From Hutsoniella sourekii ATCC 700629 (lineage in GTDB: Bacteria > Bacillota > Bacilli > Lactobacillales > Aerococcaceae), in the NCBI RefSeq assembly GCF_000518205.1, contig NZ_JADD01000024.1, forward strand, positions 1 through 34,442: a stretch of 34,442 nucleotides of DNA. The letters run 5' to 3'. Below, in pieces: positions 24,789-34,140 of this stretch. The notes below the pieces were generated by a model that made no database searches, was not told where the DNA came from, and saw only the letters and a program-made list of their open reading frames with translations. Position 1 is the stretch's first letter, and every line of letters begins with the position of its first letter. The position numbers and the translations under genes were made by a program.

Positions 24789-24817
24789 TTCTCCTAGCAA
24801 GGTCGACTTGCTATACT
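24789..24817 (+). promoter_or_regulatory. metE promoter with inverted-repeat operator
   Basis: A -10 TATACT (24812-24817) has a poor -35 at 24789-24794 (17-bp spacer). The spacer is filled by the inverted repeat TAGCAAG-GTCGA-CTTGCTA (24795-24813), a likely regulator site overlapping the promoter. A second hairpin, ATCGAAT-CCC-ATTCGAT (24830-24846), lies in the leader just before the AAGGAG site. Confidence 0.5.
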
Positions 24818-24866
24818 TACCATCATTAAATCGAATCCCATTCGATAAGGACAAGGAGAATCGCCC

Positions 24867-27155
24867 ATGCAAACATCAATCATTGGTTACCCCAGAATTG
24901 GTCACTCACGTCAGCTTAAATTCCAAACCGAAAAATATTTTCGTCAAGAAATTACCGAAGATGAACTTCAAGCCACTGCCAAGGAAATCCGCCACAGCCA
25001 ATGGCAACAACAAGCCAAAAGTGGATTAGACTTTATTCCTTCCAACGACTTCTCTTTCTATGATCTACTCTTAGATACTGCTGTCTCCTTCAACATTGTT
25101 CCTAGACGCTATCAAGACTTAGCTTTAAGCGAATTGGATACTTACTTTGCTCAAGCTCGTGGCTACCAAGGAGACAAGGGGGATGTAAAAGCCCTAGCTA
25201 TGAAGAAATGGTTCAACACCAACTACCATTACATGGTGCCCGAGATTGAAGACGACACTCCAATCAAATTGGCTAACAGCCAAGCACTTGACTACTACTT
25301 GGAAGCCAAGCAATTGGGTATTGAAACTAAGCCAGTGATTATTGGACCTTTTACCCTCTTGAAGAAATTGCGCTATCAAGGCAAGAAGACCGCTTCTGAT
25401 TTCGCTCCTGATTTAGTGCATGCCTATGGTCAATTATTAGAACAATTGGACCAAGCAGGTGTTCAGTGGGTTCAAGTGGATGAACCAGATCTTGTATATG
25501 ACCTGGAAGCAGCCGACCAAGCCTTCTTCCTAGATATTTATCAAGACCTCTTGAAGTATAAAGGGCAGGTCAAGATTCTCTTACAAACATACTTTGGCGA
25601 TGTTCGCGATATTTACCCCCGCCTTATTGAATTAGATCTTGACGGTGTGGGTTTGGATTTTGTTGAAGGGCGCAAGAGCCTTGAGCTCGTCCAAAGCTAT
25701 GGCTTCCCTTCAGATAAATGGCTTTTTGCTGGCTTGATTAATGGAAAGAACATTTGGGCTAACCATTACCAAGAAACGCTAGCAATCCTGCAAGAACTGG
25801 CAACCGATGTGAATCACTTGGTCCTTAGTAGTTCCTGCTCGCTCTTACATGTACCTTACCGCTTAGAAGCAGAAGATCAACTACCGCCACAATACAAGGC
25901 CCATTTCGCCTTTGCAGAAGAAAAATTAAAGGAATTAGCTGAACTGAAGGCTATCTTCAAAGAAACTGATAATAGCCAAAGTCTCTACCAAAGCAATCAA
26001 GACCTCTTCAGCCAAGATCGACCAGACGCTAAGGATCCAGCGGTACAAAAGCGTACTCAAGCAATCACCCAGGAACTCTTCACCCGTCAACCTGCCCTAA
26101 AAGAGCGAGTCACTGCACAAAGAGCAAGCCTTAACTTACCACTCTTACCAACAACGACCATTGGCTCCTTCCCGCAAACTAGAGACGTTAAGAAAAACCG
26201 GGCTGACTATAAAAAAGGACGCATTGATCAAGATCAATATATTGCTTTTAACCAGGAACAAATTAAAGCCTACATCAAACTGCAGGAAGAGATCGGACTA
26301 GATGTCTTGGTTCACGGTGAATTTGAACGAAATGATATGGTGGAATACTTTGGTGAACAACTAAATGGTTACCTCTTCACCCAATATGCCTGGGTTCAAT
26401 CATACGGGACCCGCTGTGTGAAGCCACCCATTATCTGGGGAGATGTCTCCCGTCCCCATGCTATGACTGTTGAATGGTCAACTTACGCCCAAAAGCAGAC
26501 CAACCATTTTGTCAAGGGCATGCTAACCGGACCGGTAACCATCTTGAATTGGTCCTTCCCACGTGAAGATATCTCAATCAAGGAGTCCACCTACCAAATC
26601 GCTCTGGCAATCCGTGATGAGGTCTTGGATCTAGAGGCTAACGGCATCCAGATCATCCAAATTGATGAAGCCGCTCTAAGAGAGAAGCTCCCCCTTCGCC
26701 AAAGTGATTGGTACAGCCAATACTTAGACTGGGCCATCCCAGCCTTCCGGCTCGTTCACAGCGGAGTCCAAGCTAGCACGCAAATTCATACCCATATGTG
26801 CTACAGCGAATTCACTGATATTATTCCAGCAATCGACAATATGGACGCAGATGTGATTACTTTCGAGGCCTCACGGTCCAAGCTGGAAATTCTAGATGCC
26901 CTAAAGGAAAACAACTTCCAAACTCAAGTCGGACCTGGCGTCTACGATATCCACTCGCCACGGGTTCCTTCAGTAGAAGAAATCAAGGCGACCATTTATA
27001 AAATACTAGACAAAGTAGCTATCGAAAAGGTCTGGATTAACCCAGACTGCGGGTTAAAAACACGCCATGTGGAAGAAACAGTGGCCAGCTTGAAGCATCT
27101 GGTTCAAGCTAGAGAGGAAGTGTACCATGAAAACCAAGGAACTATTCAAGGATAA
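24867..27155 (+). CDS. metE: Cobalamin-independent methionine synthase MetE
   Basis: A 762-residue cytoplasmic enzyme that transfers the methyl group of 5-methyltetrahydrofolate-polyglutamate to homocysteine. The two homologous halves are complete: the N-terminal half begins [16 protein letters not shown], and the catalytic half begins near residue 425 with [15 protein letters not shown]. The zinc ligands are visible as H643 and C645 in [11 protein letters not shown]667 in ITFEASR and C728 in NPDCGLKTR, each two higher than in E. coli. ACAAGGAGA precedes the ATG. Its last 29 bp overlap metF, so the two should be transcribed and probably translated together. No cobalamin-dependent synthase is seen here. 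Confidence 0.96.
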   Translation: MQTSIIGYPRIGHSRQLKFQTEKYFRQEITEDELQATAKEIRHSQWQQQAKSGLDFIPSNDFSFYDLLLDTAVSFNIVPRRYQDLALSELDTYFAQARGYQGDKGDVKALAMKKWFNTNYHYMVPEIEDDTPIKLANSQALDYYLEAKQLGIETKPVIIGPFTLLKKLRYQGKKTASDFAPDLVHAYGQLLEQLDQAGVQWVQVDEPDLVYDLEAADQAFFLDIYQDLLKYKGQVKILLQTYFGDVRDIYPRLIELDLDGVGLDFVEGRKSLELVQSYGFPSDKWLFAGLINGKNIWANHYQETLAILQELATDVNHLVLSSSCSLLHVPYRLEAEDQLPPQYKAHFAFAEEKLKELAELKAIFKETDNSQSLYQSNQDLFSQDRPDAKDPAVQKRTQAITQELFTRQPALKERVTAQRASLNLPLLPTTTIGSFPQTRDVKKNRADYKKGRIDQDQYIAFNQEQIKAYIKLQEEIGLDVLVHGEFERNDMVEYFGEQLNGYLFTQYAWVQSYGTRCVKPPIIWGDVSRPHAMTVEWSTYAQKQTNHFVKGMLTGPVTILNWSFPREDISIKESTYQIALAIRDEVLDLEANGIQIIQIDEAALREKLPLRQSDWYSQYLDWAIPAFRLVHSGVQASTQIHTHMCYSEFTDIIPAIDNMDADVITFEASRSKLEILDALKENNFQTQVGPGVYDIHSPRVPSVEEIKATIYKILDKVAIEKVWINPDCGLKTRHVEETVASLKHLVQAREEVYHENQGTIQG

Positions 27156-27981
27156 AACGATCCTGTCTTATGAAGTTTTTCCGCCGAAGAAGGCGACTAA
27201 CCTCTCTTCCATCTACCACACGTTGGATGAATTAAAGGAGCTGTCACCTGACTGTATCAGCGTTACTTATGGTGCCGGGGGTGGGGGTAACCATAGTCAA
27301 AGCCTGGCTATTGCCCAGTCCATTAAAGATAGTGGTATCCCAGCCATCGCCCACTTGCCTTGTATCGGTATGACTCAAAAAGAATTACTTGAAATCTTGC
27401 AGGAATTAGAACAACGAGGGATCGAGAATATTCTCGCCTTAAGAGGAGACCTACCAGACGGTCAATATGCCCCTGGAGACTTTGAATATGCTTCAGATAT
27501 GATCGCCTTTATCAAGGAACATGGCGACTTCAACATTGTCGCTGCTTGTTACCCAGAAGGTCATATCGATACCAAGAATAAGGTTGAAGATATCAAACAC
27601 CTAAAAATTAAAGTCGATGCGGGTGTGGATCATCTGATCACACAACTTTTCTTAGATAACCAGGACTTCTACGCCTTCAAGGAACGCTGTGAATTAGCTG
27701 GTATCGAAGTTCCAATTGAAGCGGGAATTATGCCTGTCGTCAACAAGAGCCAAATCGAGCGGATGACCAGCTTATGTGGTGTCAAGTTACCAAGCAAGTT
27801 CACTAAGATGATGGACCGCTACCAAGATAATCCAGTTGCCATGCGGGATGCTGGCATTGCCTATGCCGTTAATCAAATTGTTGATTTGATTAGTCAAGGC
27901 GTCGATGGCATCCACTTATATACCATGAATAATCCTTATATTGCTAAGCGAATCTACCAAGCTGTGCATAACTTAATTTAA
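27127..27981 (+). CDS. metF: 5,10-methylenetetrahydrofolate reductase MetF
   Basis: A 284-residue FAD enzyme that makes 5-methyltetrahydrofolate, the methyl donor for MetE. The family start [10 protein letters not shown] carries the catalytic Glu (E16). [16 protein letters not shown], the LALRGD block and [13 protein letters not shown] are the other conserved segments, and PIEAGIMPV follows. The length is normal for the bacterial single-domain enzyme. The start, with GAGGAAGTG upstream, lies 29 bp inside the end of metE. It is followed by a bidirectional terminator. The pair makes a self-contained remethylation unit. Confidence 0.95.
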   Translation: MKTKELFKDKTILSYEVFPPKKATNLSSIYHTLDELKELSPDCISVTYGAGGGGNHSQSLAIAQSIKDSGIPAIAHLPCIGMTQKELLEILQELEQRGIENILALRGDLPDGQYAPGDFEYASDMIAFIKEHGDFNIVAACYPEGHIDTKNKVEDIKHLKIKVDAGVDHLITQLFLDNQDFYAFKERCELAGIEVPIEAGIMPVVNKSQIERMTSLCGVKLPSKFTKMMDRYQDNPVAMRDAGIAYAVNQIVDLISQGVDGIHLYTMNNPYIAKRIYQAVHNLI

Positions 27982-27985
27982 GTAC

Positions 27986-28031
27986 AAAAATTCCCAGCCT
28001 TGCCGTCGAGCGAGACTGGGAATTATTTTAT
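27986..28031. terminator. Bidirectional terminator between metF and the M20 gene
   Basis: AATTCCCAG (27989-27997) pairs with CTGGGAATT (28016-28024). ATTTT follows on the right and AAAAA precedes on the left. It serves two converging genes. Confidence 0.85.
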
Positions 28032-29209
28032 TGATGGCTGATATAATTAACCACTAGGCAAGCCATAGCCTGAGCAGCCACAAGCATGGCCTGCTCATTA
28101 AAGTCAAACTTAGGATGGTGGTGCGGATAAGCTATGCCCTCAGCCACTTGAGCACCAATAAAAAAGTAAGTAGACGGACGCTCTTTGGCAAAGTAGGCAA
28201 AGTCTTCGGAAGGAGGAATTGCTCCAATATCATTAACCGATTCCACCAAATCCAAATGGGCCTCTTCAATAGCTTGCATATTCGCTAAGGTAAAGTCAGG
28301 ATCATTATAGAGGGCTGGATACTGGTGCTGGTAGTCAACTTGACAGGTCACGCCAAACATCGCTTCCAAGCCTCGGCAAATAGATTGAATCTCCTCTTCA
28401 ATGGTCGCTAAGGTCTGATCCGTCATCGCACGAACATCCCCTTCCAAGACCACCGAATCCTTAATGACATTAAAGGTCCCCGCCCCATCAAAGGAACCAA
28501 TCGTCACCACGCCCATATCAAATGGATTCAATCTACGGGAGACAATGGTCTGACTGGCCACCACAAAGTGACTGGCTGCAACAATCGCATCATTAGCTTC
28601 ATGCGGACTGGAACCATGTCCTCCTTGTCCCTGCACCTTAATCTTGAAGTAAGACCGGCCGGTCTGGATTTCTTCTAGGCCATAATTCACCTGGCCAAAA
28701 GGCATTTGACTCATCAAATGAAGACCAAGGACATGGTCAACCCCCTCCAAAACACCCTCTTGGATCATAGGCAGGGCGCCACCTGGTGGCTGTTCTTCAG
28801 CAGGTTGGTGAATAATGATGATCCGACCGCTGAGTTGGTCCTTGAACTCGATCAAGGTTTCAGCCAGAATCAGGAGATAGGCTGTATGACCATCATGACC
28901 ACAAGCATGCATCAAGCCCGGATTCTTGGAAGCAAAGGCCAGGCCTGTCTCTTCTTGAATCGGTAGGCCATCAAAGTCGGCGCGAATAGCTAAGGTTCGA
29001 CCAGGCCGTCCGGAATCAATCGTAATCTTCACTCCATGGCCCCCAACATTAGTCTCCACTTGACAAGCTAAATCTTCATAAAAGTCTGCAATATACCGCG
29101 CCGTCTCCACTTCTTCAAAGGATAGCTCTGGATATTGATGGAGATAGCGCCTAATAGCTACCATGCGCGGATACTTGTCTTCTAAGGTCTTGAGAATGGC
29201 TTCAAGCAT
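28028..29209 (-). CDS. M20-family amidohydrolase (N-acyl-amino acid/hippurate hydrolase type)
   Basis: A 393-residue metal-dependent amidohydrolase that should remove acyl groups from N-acyl-amino acids or related amides. RRYLHQYPELSFEEVET opens the M20D subgroup. C103 and H105 in HACGHDGH are metal ligands, E137-E138 in HQPAEEQPPG hold the catalytic water, and a later His is in LGLHLMSQMPFG. The dimerisation domain has GQGGHGSSPHEANDAI. The C-terminal PPSEDFAYFAKERPSTYFFIGA completes the fold. I start at the ATG at 29209 because GAAGGGAAG lies just upstream; an ATG 24 bp earlier has no site. Whether the substrate is hippurate, N-acetyl-amino acids or N-acetyl-diaminopimelate cannot be told. 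Confidence 0.85.
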   Translation of the reverse strand: MLEAILKTLEDKYPRMVAIRRYLHQYPELSFEEVETARYIADFYEDLACQVETNVGGHGVKITIDSGRPGRTLAIRADFDGLPIQEETGLAFASKNPGLMHACGHDGHTAYLLILAETLIEFKDQLSGRIIIIHQPAEEQPPGGALPMIQEGVLEGVDHVLGLHLMSQMPFGQVNYGLEEIQTGRSYFKIKVQGQGGHGSSPHEANDAIVAASHFVVASQTIVSRRLNPFDMGVVTIGSFDGAGTFNVIKDSVVLEGDVRAMTDQTLATIEEEIQSICRGLEAMFGVTCQVDYQHQYPALYNDPDFTLANMQAIEEAHLDLVESVNDIGAIPPSEDFAYFAKERPSTYFFIGAQVAEGIAYPHHHPKFDFNEQAMLVAAQAMACLVVNYISHQ

Positions 29210-29276
29210 GACTTCCCTTCTTTCTTTTATCATTATTCTCTAATGATACCCCTTGGATAGGGTCACTGCAAGTGTT

Positions 29277-30452
29277 TCAATTGGACCGGGTCAACCACTT
29301 ACCCGCAAAGTAATCTGTTAGAATTGCTCCTAAAGGGGCCGTTGTTAAGATTGATAGAACCGATACACTCAGGATCAATTCACCACTGGCTAGTCCGCTA
29401 GCTAAGGGCAAGCTACCGATTGCTGCTTGGACAGTCGCCTTTGGCAAATAGGCAAAGGCTACAAATAAACGCTCCTGCTTACTTAAGGCTGTGTGAACCA
29501 GCGCCAAGGCGACTCCAACCACCCGGAAGACTAGTAAACAAGCAATAAATACAAGGGGGAGCCAACTGCTCTTAAGGGTATAGGACAAGTCAACACTGGC
29601 CCCAACCAGAAAGAACAAGAAGATCTCTGCTCCCCGCCAAAGGTGATTAAAACCTCGCGATAAGGAACTAGCATCCTCAGGCATCTCTCGAAAAATCATC
29701 ATATTCATACTAATAATCGACAGAAGACCCGAATAATAACCCTGACAGTAATCTTCAAGCGTGACCAAGATAAAACTAATAGCCAAAATCAGCAAAATCT
29801 GCATCATCCGATCGATAGAATAGCGTTGGAGAAATTTCACCAGGAAGAAGCCTATCAACCAACCTATTAAGATACCGGACAAGATCGCAACCGGTACCTT
29901 TAATAGATCCAAGGCTTGGAAGTGACCGCTTAGGTTCAAGGACATAAAGGCCGTAAATAAGACCAATACATAAACATCATCCGCCGAAGCCCCCGCTAGA
30001 ATCATTTGGGGAATTTGTTTGTTGACACCATAGCCATCTTCAATGAGGTTTACCATTCTAGGCACAACCACAGCTGGCGAGACAGCTGCCAAGACACTCC
30101 CGATCAAGAGGGATTCCGCTAAGGATAGACCCAAGAGCCAGGGACCGACTAGGAGCGCCCCAAGCATTTCCATGGAAGCCGGCACAAAGCATAAGAGCAA
30201 GGCCGGACGACCGACTTGAGTCAGTTGTCTCATATTCAAGGTTAAACCTGCTCGAACTAATATAATGATTAGGGCTACCCGCCTAATGATCGGCGACAAT
30301 TGGAGAAAGCCGGGATCTAGACTATCAAGCATTGAAGGCCCCAATAAGATGCCAGCCAACAAGTAACCAAGAAGACGTGGCAACTTCAAACAATTAAAAA
30401 TTGCTCCCATCAGACTACCCACAATTATAACTCCAGCAACACTTAATAACAT
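29277..30452 (-). CDS. Cation/proton antiporter (CPA family)
   Basis: A 391-residue membrane protein with about 12 hydrophobic helices, of the Na+/H+ exchanger fold. LPRLLGYLLAGILLGPSML and VALIIILVRAGLTLNM are typical of the N-terminal half. The ASADDVYVLVLF segment contains the paired acidic residues expected at the ion site, and SPAVVVPRM precedes it. There is no cytoplasmic regulatory (RCK) domain. I start at 30452, where AAGGAGGAG lies five bases before the ATG; the longer open frame would run through the terminator at 30478-30513. It probably helps pH or Na+/K+ homeostasis; the transported ion is unknown. Confidence 0.82.
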   Translation of the reverse strand: MLLSVAGVIIVGSLMGAIFNCLKLPRLLGYLLAGILLGPSMLDSLDPGFLQLSPIIRRVALIIILVRAGLTLNMRQLTQVGRPALLLCFVPASMEMLGALLVGPWLLGLSLAESLLIGSVLAAVSPAVVVPRMVNLIEDGYGVNKQIPQMILAGASADDVYVLVLFTAFMSLNLSGHFQALDLLKVPVAILSGILIGWLIGFFLVKFLQRYSIDRMMQILLILAISFILVTLEDYCQGYYSGLLSIISMNMMIFREMPEDASSLSRGFNHLWRGAEIFLFFLVGASVDLSYTLKSSWLPLVFIACLLVFRVVGVALALVHTALSKQERLFVAFAYLPKATVQAAIGSLPLASGLASGELILSVSVLSILTTAPLGAILTDYFAGKWLTRSN

Positions 30453-30477
30453 CCTACTCCTCCTTATCTTAAGACAC

Positions 30478-30513
30478 AAAAAAACTTCTGTATGCCAAAC
30501 AGACATACAGAAG
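30478..30513 (-). terminator. Terminator after metQ
   Basis: CTTCTGTATG (30485-30494) pairs perfectly with CATACAGAAG (30504-30513) around a nine-base loop, with seven T following on the minus strand. It lies about 100 bp after the metQ stop and 26 bp before the antiporter start. The 30514-30615 stretch between holds nothing I recognise. Confidence 0.9.
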
Positions 30514-30615
30514 CCATTAGCTAGAATTCTAGCGGTTCAACGTCCGCACGTTAGGGAGTGCCTCATTCCCATTTTCTTGATTATAACTAATTTCATCACG
30601 CATTTCAATCTAGGT

Positions 30616-31449
30616 CTACCAAGCAGGAATTGCCCCACCCTGGCTCGCTTGATTGATGACCTTAGCGACATCTTCACTTTGGAAGAGTTCGACAATCTTT
30701 TGGAAGAGTGGGTTATCTTGATCACCTTGACGAACCGCAATCACATTACGGTAAGCTTCATCTAACTGGTCCAAGTCTTCGGTATCGACAAACAGGGCTT
30801 CATCAATTGAAATCCCTGCATCAGTAGCTAGACCCGTCCCTAAGACACCAGCATCAACATCAGGCAAGGATTGGGCTACTTGGTGAGCGTCCAATTCTTC
30901 AAACTTCAACTGATGAGGGTTAGCTGTTACATCCTTAGGTGTAGCTAGAATGCCAGCTGCATCATCCACTTCAATCAAACCTGCTAATTCTAAGGCTAGT
31001 AGGGCACGGCCACCATTAGTGGGATCATTAGGGATAGCGATCGTTGCACCTTCTTGAAGGTCTTCTAATTGATCGACCTTATTAGAGAAGATTCCCATTT
31101 CTGTGACAAAGGTATAGCCCAGACTAACTAGATCGCCATCGTTGGCTTCATTCCAATCGTTCAAGAAGGCCACATGTTGAAAGGCATTCATATTCAAGGA
31201 GCCATTCATAACCGCCTCATTGGGTTGGTTGTAGTCCGTTAAGAGGGTCACCTCTACCTTAATGCCGGCTTCTTTTTCTGCCTTATCGGCTACATAGCGC
31301 CAGATCTCATCACCTAGATCTCCTACTACTCCCACTGAAACAGTCTCCCCAGCAAACGATGACTCTTGTGCTAAAGCCTGAGCTGGAATTAAGAAAGCAA
31401 GCGATAAGGCTACTAGCGATAAGCCTAATTTCTTTAATTGTTTAAACAT
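30616..31449 (-). CDS. metQ: MetQ/NlpA-type methionine-binding protein without lipobox
   Basis: A 277-residue substrate-binding protein of the NlpA (Lipoprotein_9) family, which delivers methionine to the MetNI importer. VSVGVVGDLGDEIWRYVADKA, the LNMNAFQHVAFLNDWN segment and TIAIPNDPTNGGRALLALE are characteristic. The signal peptide (QLKKLGLSLVALSLAFLIP) has no LxxC box; cleavage is likely after AQALA by signal peptidase I. metN and metI, normally adjacent, are not in the window, so this protein stands alone and would have to use a transporter elsewhere. AGGAGAGG precedes the ATG. The ligand could be another amino acid, although metE-metF lies in the same window. Confidence 0.85.
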   Translation of the reverse strand: MFKQLKKLGLSLVALSLAFLIPAQALAQESSFAGETVSVGVVGDLGDEIWRYVADKAEKEAGIKVEVTLLTDYNQPNEAVMNGSLNMNAFQHVAFLNDWNEANDGDLVSLGYTFVTEMGIFSNKVDQLEDLQEGATIAIPNDPTNGGRALLALELAGLIEVDDAAGILATPKDVTANPHQLKFEELDAHQVAQSLPDVDAGVLGTGLATDAGISIDEALFVDTEDLDQLDEAYRNVIAVRQGDQDNPLFQKIVELFQSEDVAKVINQASQGGAIPAW

Positions 31450-31479
31450 TTTACCTCTCCTTTTTCAAATAATGCTCTC

Positions 31480-31508
31480 ATTATAGCCTAATAGTCAGGG
31501 AATAGCGA
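31480..31508 (-). promoter_or_regulatory. metQ promoter
   Basis: On the minus strand, TCGCTA (31503-31508), 17 bp and a perfect TATAAT (31480-31485), ending 31 bp before the start. The -35 is weak. The promoter occupies the 64-bp gap after the alpha/beta hydrolase stop, and I see no terminator there, so readthrough is possible. Confidence 0.5.
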
Positions 31509-31513
31509 CACTT

Positions 31514-32491
31514 CTATATATATTTATCGATAAAAGATTCCAAACGTTCATAATAATGAGGCGTGTAAGGCGCTTGAGCATGTTGGCCTTCAGGAATCAA
31601 ATAGATCTCCTTAGGCCCATGTCGCTTGGCCAAGTATAAGTCCTTAGCCATCTCAACAGGCACAAAGGAATCCGGCTCCGTATGGACAAACAAGATCGGC
31701 AAGCGACTCTTACGCACTTCGCGAATGGGTTGAATATCCTTGAGGTCAATGCCGATCCGTAGACGCGCCATTAAGCGTGCCATCTCTAAGAAAGGAAAGG
31801 CCGTTAAGTTAAAGCGTTTCTTTAATTCTAAGGCCATAATATCCCAAGTCTTACTATAGCCACAATCAGAGATAATAGCCTTGACCTGTTTAGGCAAGGG
31901 CTTGCCTGAGGCCATTAAGACCGTAGCGCCGCCCATGGAAGTCCCATGATAGACAATCTTGGCCCGCTTATCCAGACTAATCACATAACGGGTCCACTCC
32001 AACAAGTCAGACTGCTCAAATTGACCCATAGTAATATAAGTCCCTTCACTTAAGCCGTGGGCCCTTTGGTCGTAAATTAAGACATTGTAACCTCTTAGAT
32101 AGAATTGGTGCGCCAAGGCCAATGAAGCCTCTTGGTCTACTTGATAGCCGTGCACGATAATCATCCAGCGGTGACTCTTGCCAACTTGCTTGAAGACTTG
32201 TCCACGCAGATAAAGTCCTGATCGGGATTGAATTTCCACCCGGGGAGCTAATTCTTGTAAATCAGCTCGCCAATCTTGCGCTTCTTTAAAGGCCGCCTCT
32301 TGAGCTTGGTCGATCTTACTTTGAAAGCGCGTAGAGGATCCTTCCTCATCCACGTCCCGATCTTGCCCCCCATTACCTGGAACGAGTGCATAATCAACAA
32401 AGAGATTCCCAATAACAAGGGTACTCATACTAACCAGACCACTAGCCAATAGCAATCCTTTACCCGCTTGGATCCATTTATTTGTTGCCAT
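31514..32491 (-). CDS. Membrane-anchored alpha/beta hydrolase
   Basis: A 325-residue hydrolase whose N-terminal helix (GLLLASGLVSMSTLVIGNLFV) anchors it with the catalytic part outside the cell. The domain follows a YqkD/YfhR-like pattern: WMIIVHGYQVDQEASLALA, VLIYDQRAHGLSEG, the nucleophile elbow VYHGTSMGGATVL, then acid D in HTEPDSFVPV and base H in EGQHAQAPY. No lid signature fixes a substrate. It is divergent from the LPDTG surface-protein gene and lies 64 bp upstream of metQ on the same strand. GGGGGTAG precedes the ATG. It is probably an esterase or peptidase of unknown target. Confidence 0.8.
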   Translation of the reverse strand: MATNKWIQAGKGLLLASGLVSMSTLVIGNLFVDYALVPGNGGQDRDVDEEGSSTRFQSKIDQAQEAAFKEAQDWRADLQELAPRVEIQSRSGLYLRGQVFKQVGKSHRWMIIVHGYQVDQEASLALAHQFYLRGYNVLIYDQRAHGLSEGTYITMGQFEQSDLLEWTRYVISLDKRAKIVYHGTSMGGATVLMASGKPLPKQVKAIISDCGYSKTWDIMALELKKRFNLTAFPFLEMARLMARLRIGIDLKDIQPIREVRKSRLPILFVHTEPDSFVPVEMAKDLYLAKRHGPKEIYLIPEGQHAQAPYTPHYYERLESFIDKYI

Positions 32492-32659
32492 TTGTCTACC
32501 CCCTTTTATTTCTATTATTATCCCATAGATGAGTCATATTTGGAAAATAAATGTCGTTGAGGCATAAATAATGACCGTTCAGGAATTATCCCCCAAAAAT
32601 AAGAGCTAAGCCCTTACAATAAAGTTAAGTTAAAAAGAAAAAGTTAAAGGAGAAGAGCC

Positions 32660-34075
32660 ATGAAAAAATATTTATTGAAATTAAGTAGCCTGACCTTAGT
32701 GGCTAGTCTAGCCCTTGCACCAGTGACAACCCTAGCAGAAGAAATCTTTGGGGAAGATCTCACTGAAGAAGTCTTTGATTGGGATGAAGAAGACTCGAAT
32801 CATGATGTCTATTTTGAAGATATCCCTGAGGAACCAACAGAAGAAGGCACTGATGAAGAGAGTCTAGATATGCATATGGCCCGGGTCGCTCGACCGGAAG
32901 AAGATGACGAGGAAGATGAAGATAATGTACAAGAACGCGTCATAGTTGAAGTACAATTAAACTATGAAGACGGCAGTCCAGTTGGTGAAGGTTTTATACT
33001 TAGACTAAATATAAACGACGTCGAAGCGACTACAGACACTTCAGGCATTGCCAGATTTGAGCTTGACCCTAATAATTATAGTGATTATGATTATTTATAT
33101 TTTATCAAAGGGAACGGACCTAAATTTGATAATAATTATAAACCAGGCTTCCAAGGACTTGAGATAAGAAATATAAGACCTGGGAGTCCTAATTCCGTCA
33201 CCGCATCCATTATCAATCCAGAAGATGAGGGCGAATTCGCATCGATGGAAGTTGAAGTTACTTATCCGGACGGTACGCCAGTTGAGGCAGGTATCACATT
33301 CAGGCTTAAACGTCATAATACTCAAGCCGAAACAGATGAAAATGGTTTTGTGACATTTGATATCGATATGAATAAACTTAAATACGGCAACGAGGCCATT
33401 TATTTTGTGCACGGAAATGATAGCAGATTTACCTCAGACTATAATTCTGGTTTAGGCCTATTGGGCAAAGAAGTTAATGATTTCGTCGCTGGCAAAACAA
33501 AACATGTCAAATTAACCATCAACCATCCGGATGGCATAACTATCCCATTCAAAACAGTAAGACAAGAAGATCCATCATTAGAAGTTGGAGTTGAAAAAGT
33601 AATACAAGAGGGCGTCAATGGACTGAAAGATTTTAGAGGGAACATCATAAAAGAACCTATCGATGAAATTATTGCTGTTGGAACTAAACCAATCCATTCA
33701 GAATCCATTAGCTCTGAACCAGAGTCTGAATCGACACCAAATCCGGATAGTTCGAGCACGGATTCTCAATCATCCTCTCCGAGTAATAATAACGGTGATG
33801 AAACAGATAATACTAATCCAAATGGGAATTCATCTACCAACGATTGCGGTGGCAAAAACAGTGGCAACAAAACTCAACCAAAATGCGGTGGTAGACACAA
33901 TGGAGGAAAAAACACTCCTAAACGTGCGAAACGCAAACCAACTAGCAATGGCAAAGTCGGTGGACTCCTGCCGGACACAGGTGAAGATTCCTCAGTTAGT
34001 CTACTCATTACTGCCTCTCTCACAACTTTAGCTGGATTAGGTCTAGCCTTTTCATCTACTCTTAGACAAGACTAA
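32660..34075 (+). CDS. LPDTG sortase-anchored surface protein with two beta modules
   Basis: A 471-residue cell-wall protein of unknown function. The signal peptide (1-26, cut after TTLA) is followed by a very acidic segment to ~95. Two related modules follow: one beginning VEVQLNYEDGSPVGEGFILRL and the other VEVTYPDGTPVEAGITFRLK. Each has a TDxxGxxxFxxD turn like the SpaA/prealbumin-like folds of pilins and adhesins. A Ser/Asn/Gly-rich linker holds two cysteines, C396 and C409, each followed by GG, inside a basic stretch (397-432). LPDTG is at 437-441, then a membrane helix and a short RQD tail. AAAGGAG precedes the ATG. The middle of the gene is AT-rich with frequent AGA and ATA codons, unlike its neighbours. 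It may bind host or polymer; the ligand is unknown. Confidence 0.85.
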   Translation: MKKYLLKLSSLTLVASLALAPVTTLAEEIFGEDLTEEVFDWDEEDSNHDVYFEDIPEEPTEEGTDEESLDMHMARVARPEEDDEEDEDNVQERVIVEVQLNYEDGSPVGEGFILRLNINDVEATTDTSGIARFELDPNNYSDYDYLYFIKGNGPKFDNNYKPGFQGLEIRNIRPGSPNSVTASIINPEDEGEFASMEVEVTYPDGTPVEAGITFRLKRHNTQAETDENGFVTFDIDMNKLKYGNEAIYFVHGNDSRFTSDYNSGLGLLGKEVNDFVAGKTKHVKLTINHPDGITIPFKTVRQEDPSLEVGVEKVIQEGVNGLKDFRGNIIKEPIDEIIAVGTKPIHSESISSEPESESTPNPDSSSTDSQSSSPSNNNGDETDNTNPNGNSSTNDCGGKNSGNKTQPKCGGRHNGGKNTPKRAKRKPTSNGKVGGLLPDTGEDSSVSLLITASLTTLAGLGLAFSSTLRQD

Positions 34076-34094
34076 TAAGATAAATATTTATTCC

Positions 34095-34131
34095 ATCACC
34101 CAAGCTGATTGTTAAGCTTGGGTGATTTTTT
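34095..34131 (+). terminator. Terminator after the LPDTG gene
   Basis: ATCACCCAAGCT (34095-34106) pairs perfectly with AGCTTGGGTGAT (34115-34126), followed by six T. Confidence 0.93.
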
Positions 34132-34140
34132 CATAAGATA

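Noticed and set aside
24484-24866. Possible T-box or SAM riboswitch upstream of metE
   Set aside because: No T-box core and no SAM aptamer pattern could be seen; only short inverted repeats at the promoter and leader are present.
30453-30506. Longer start for the antiporter gene
   Set aside because: It would place the metQ terminator inside the coding region, while a strong AAGGAGG sits before the ATG at 30452.
33095-34031. Open frames overlapping the LPDTG gene on both strands
   Set aside because: The plus-strand frame has a clear signal peptide, domain pattern and sorting signal; the others lack starts with ribosome binding sites and any recognisable domain.
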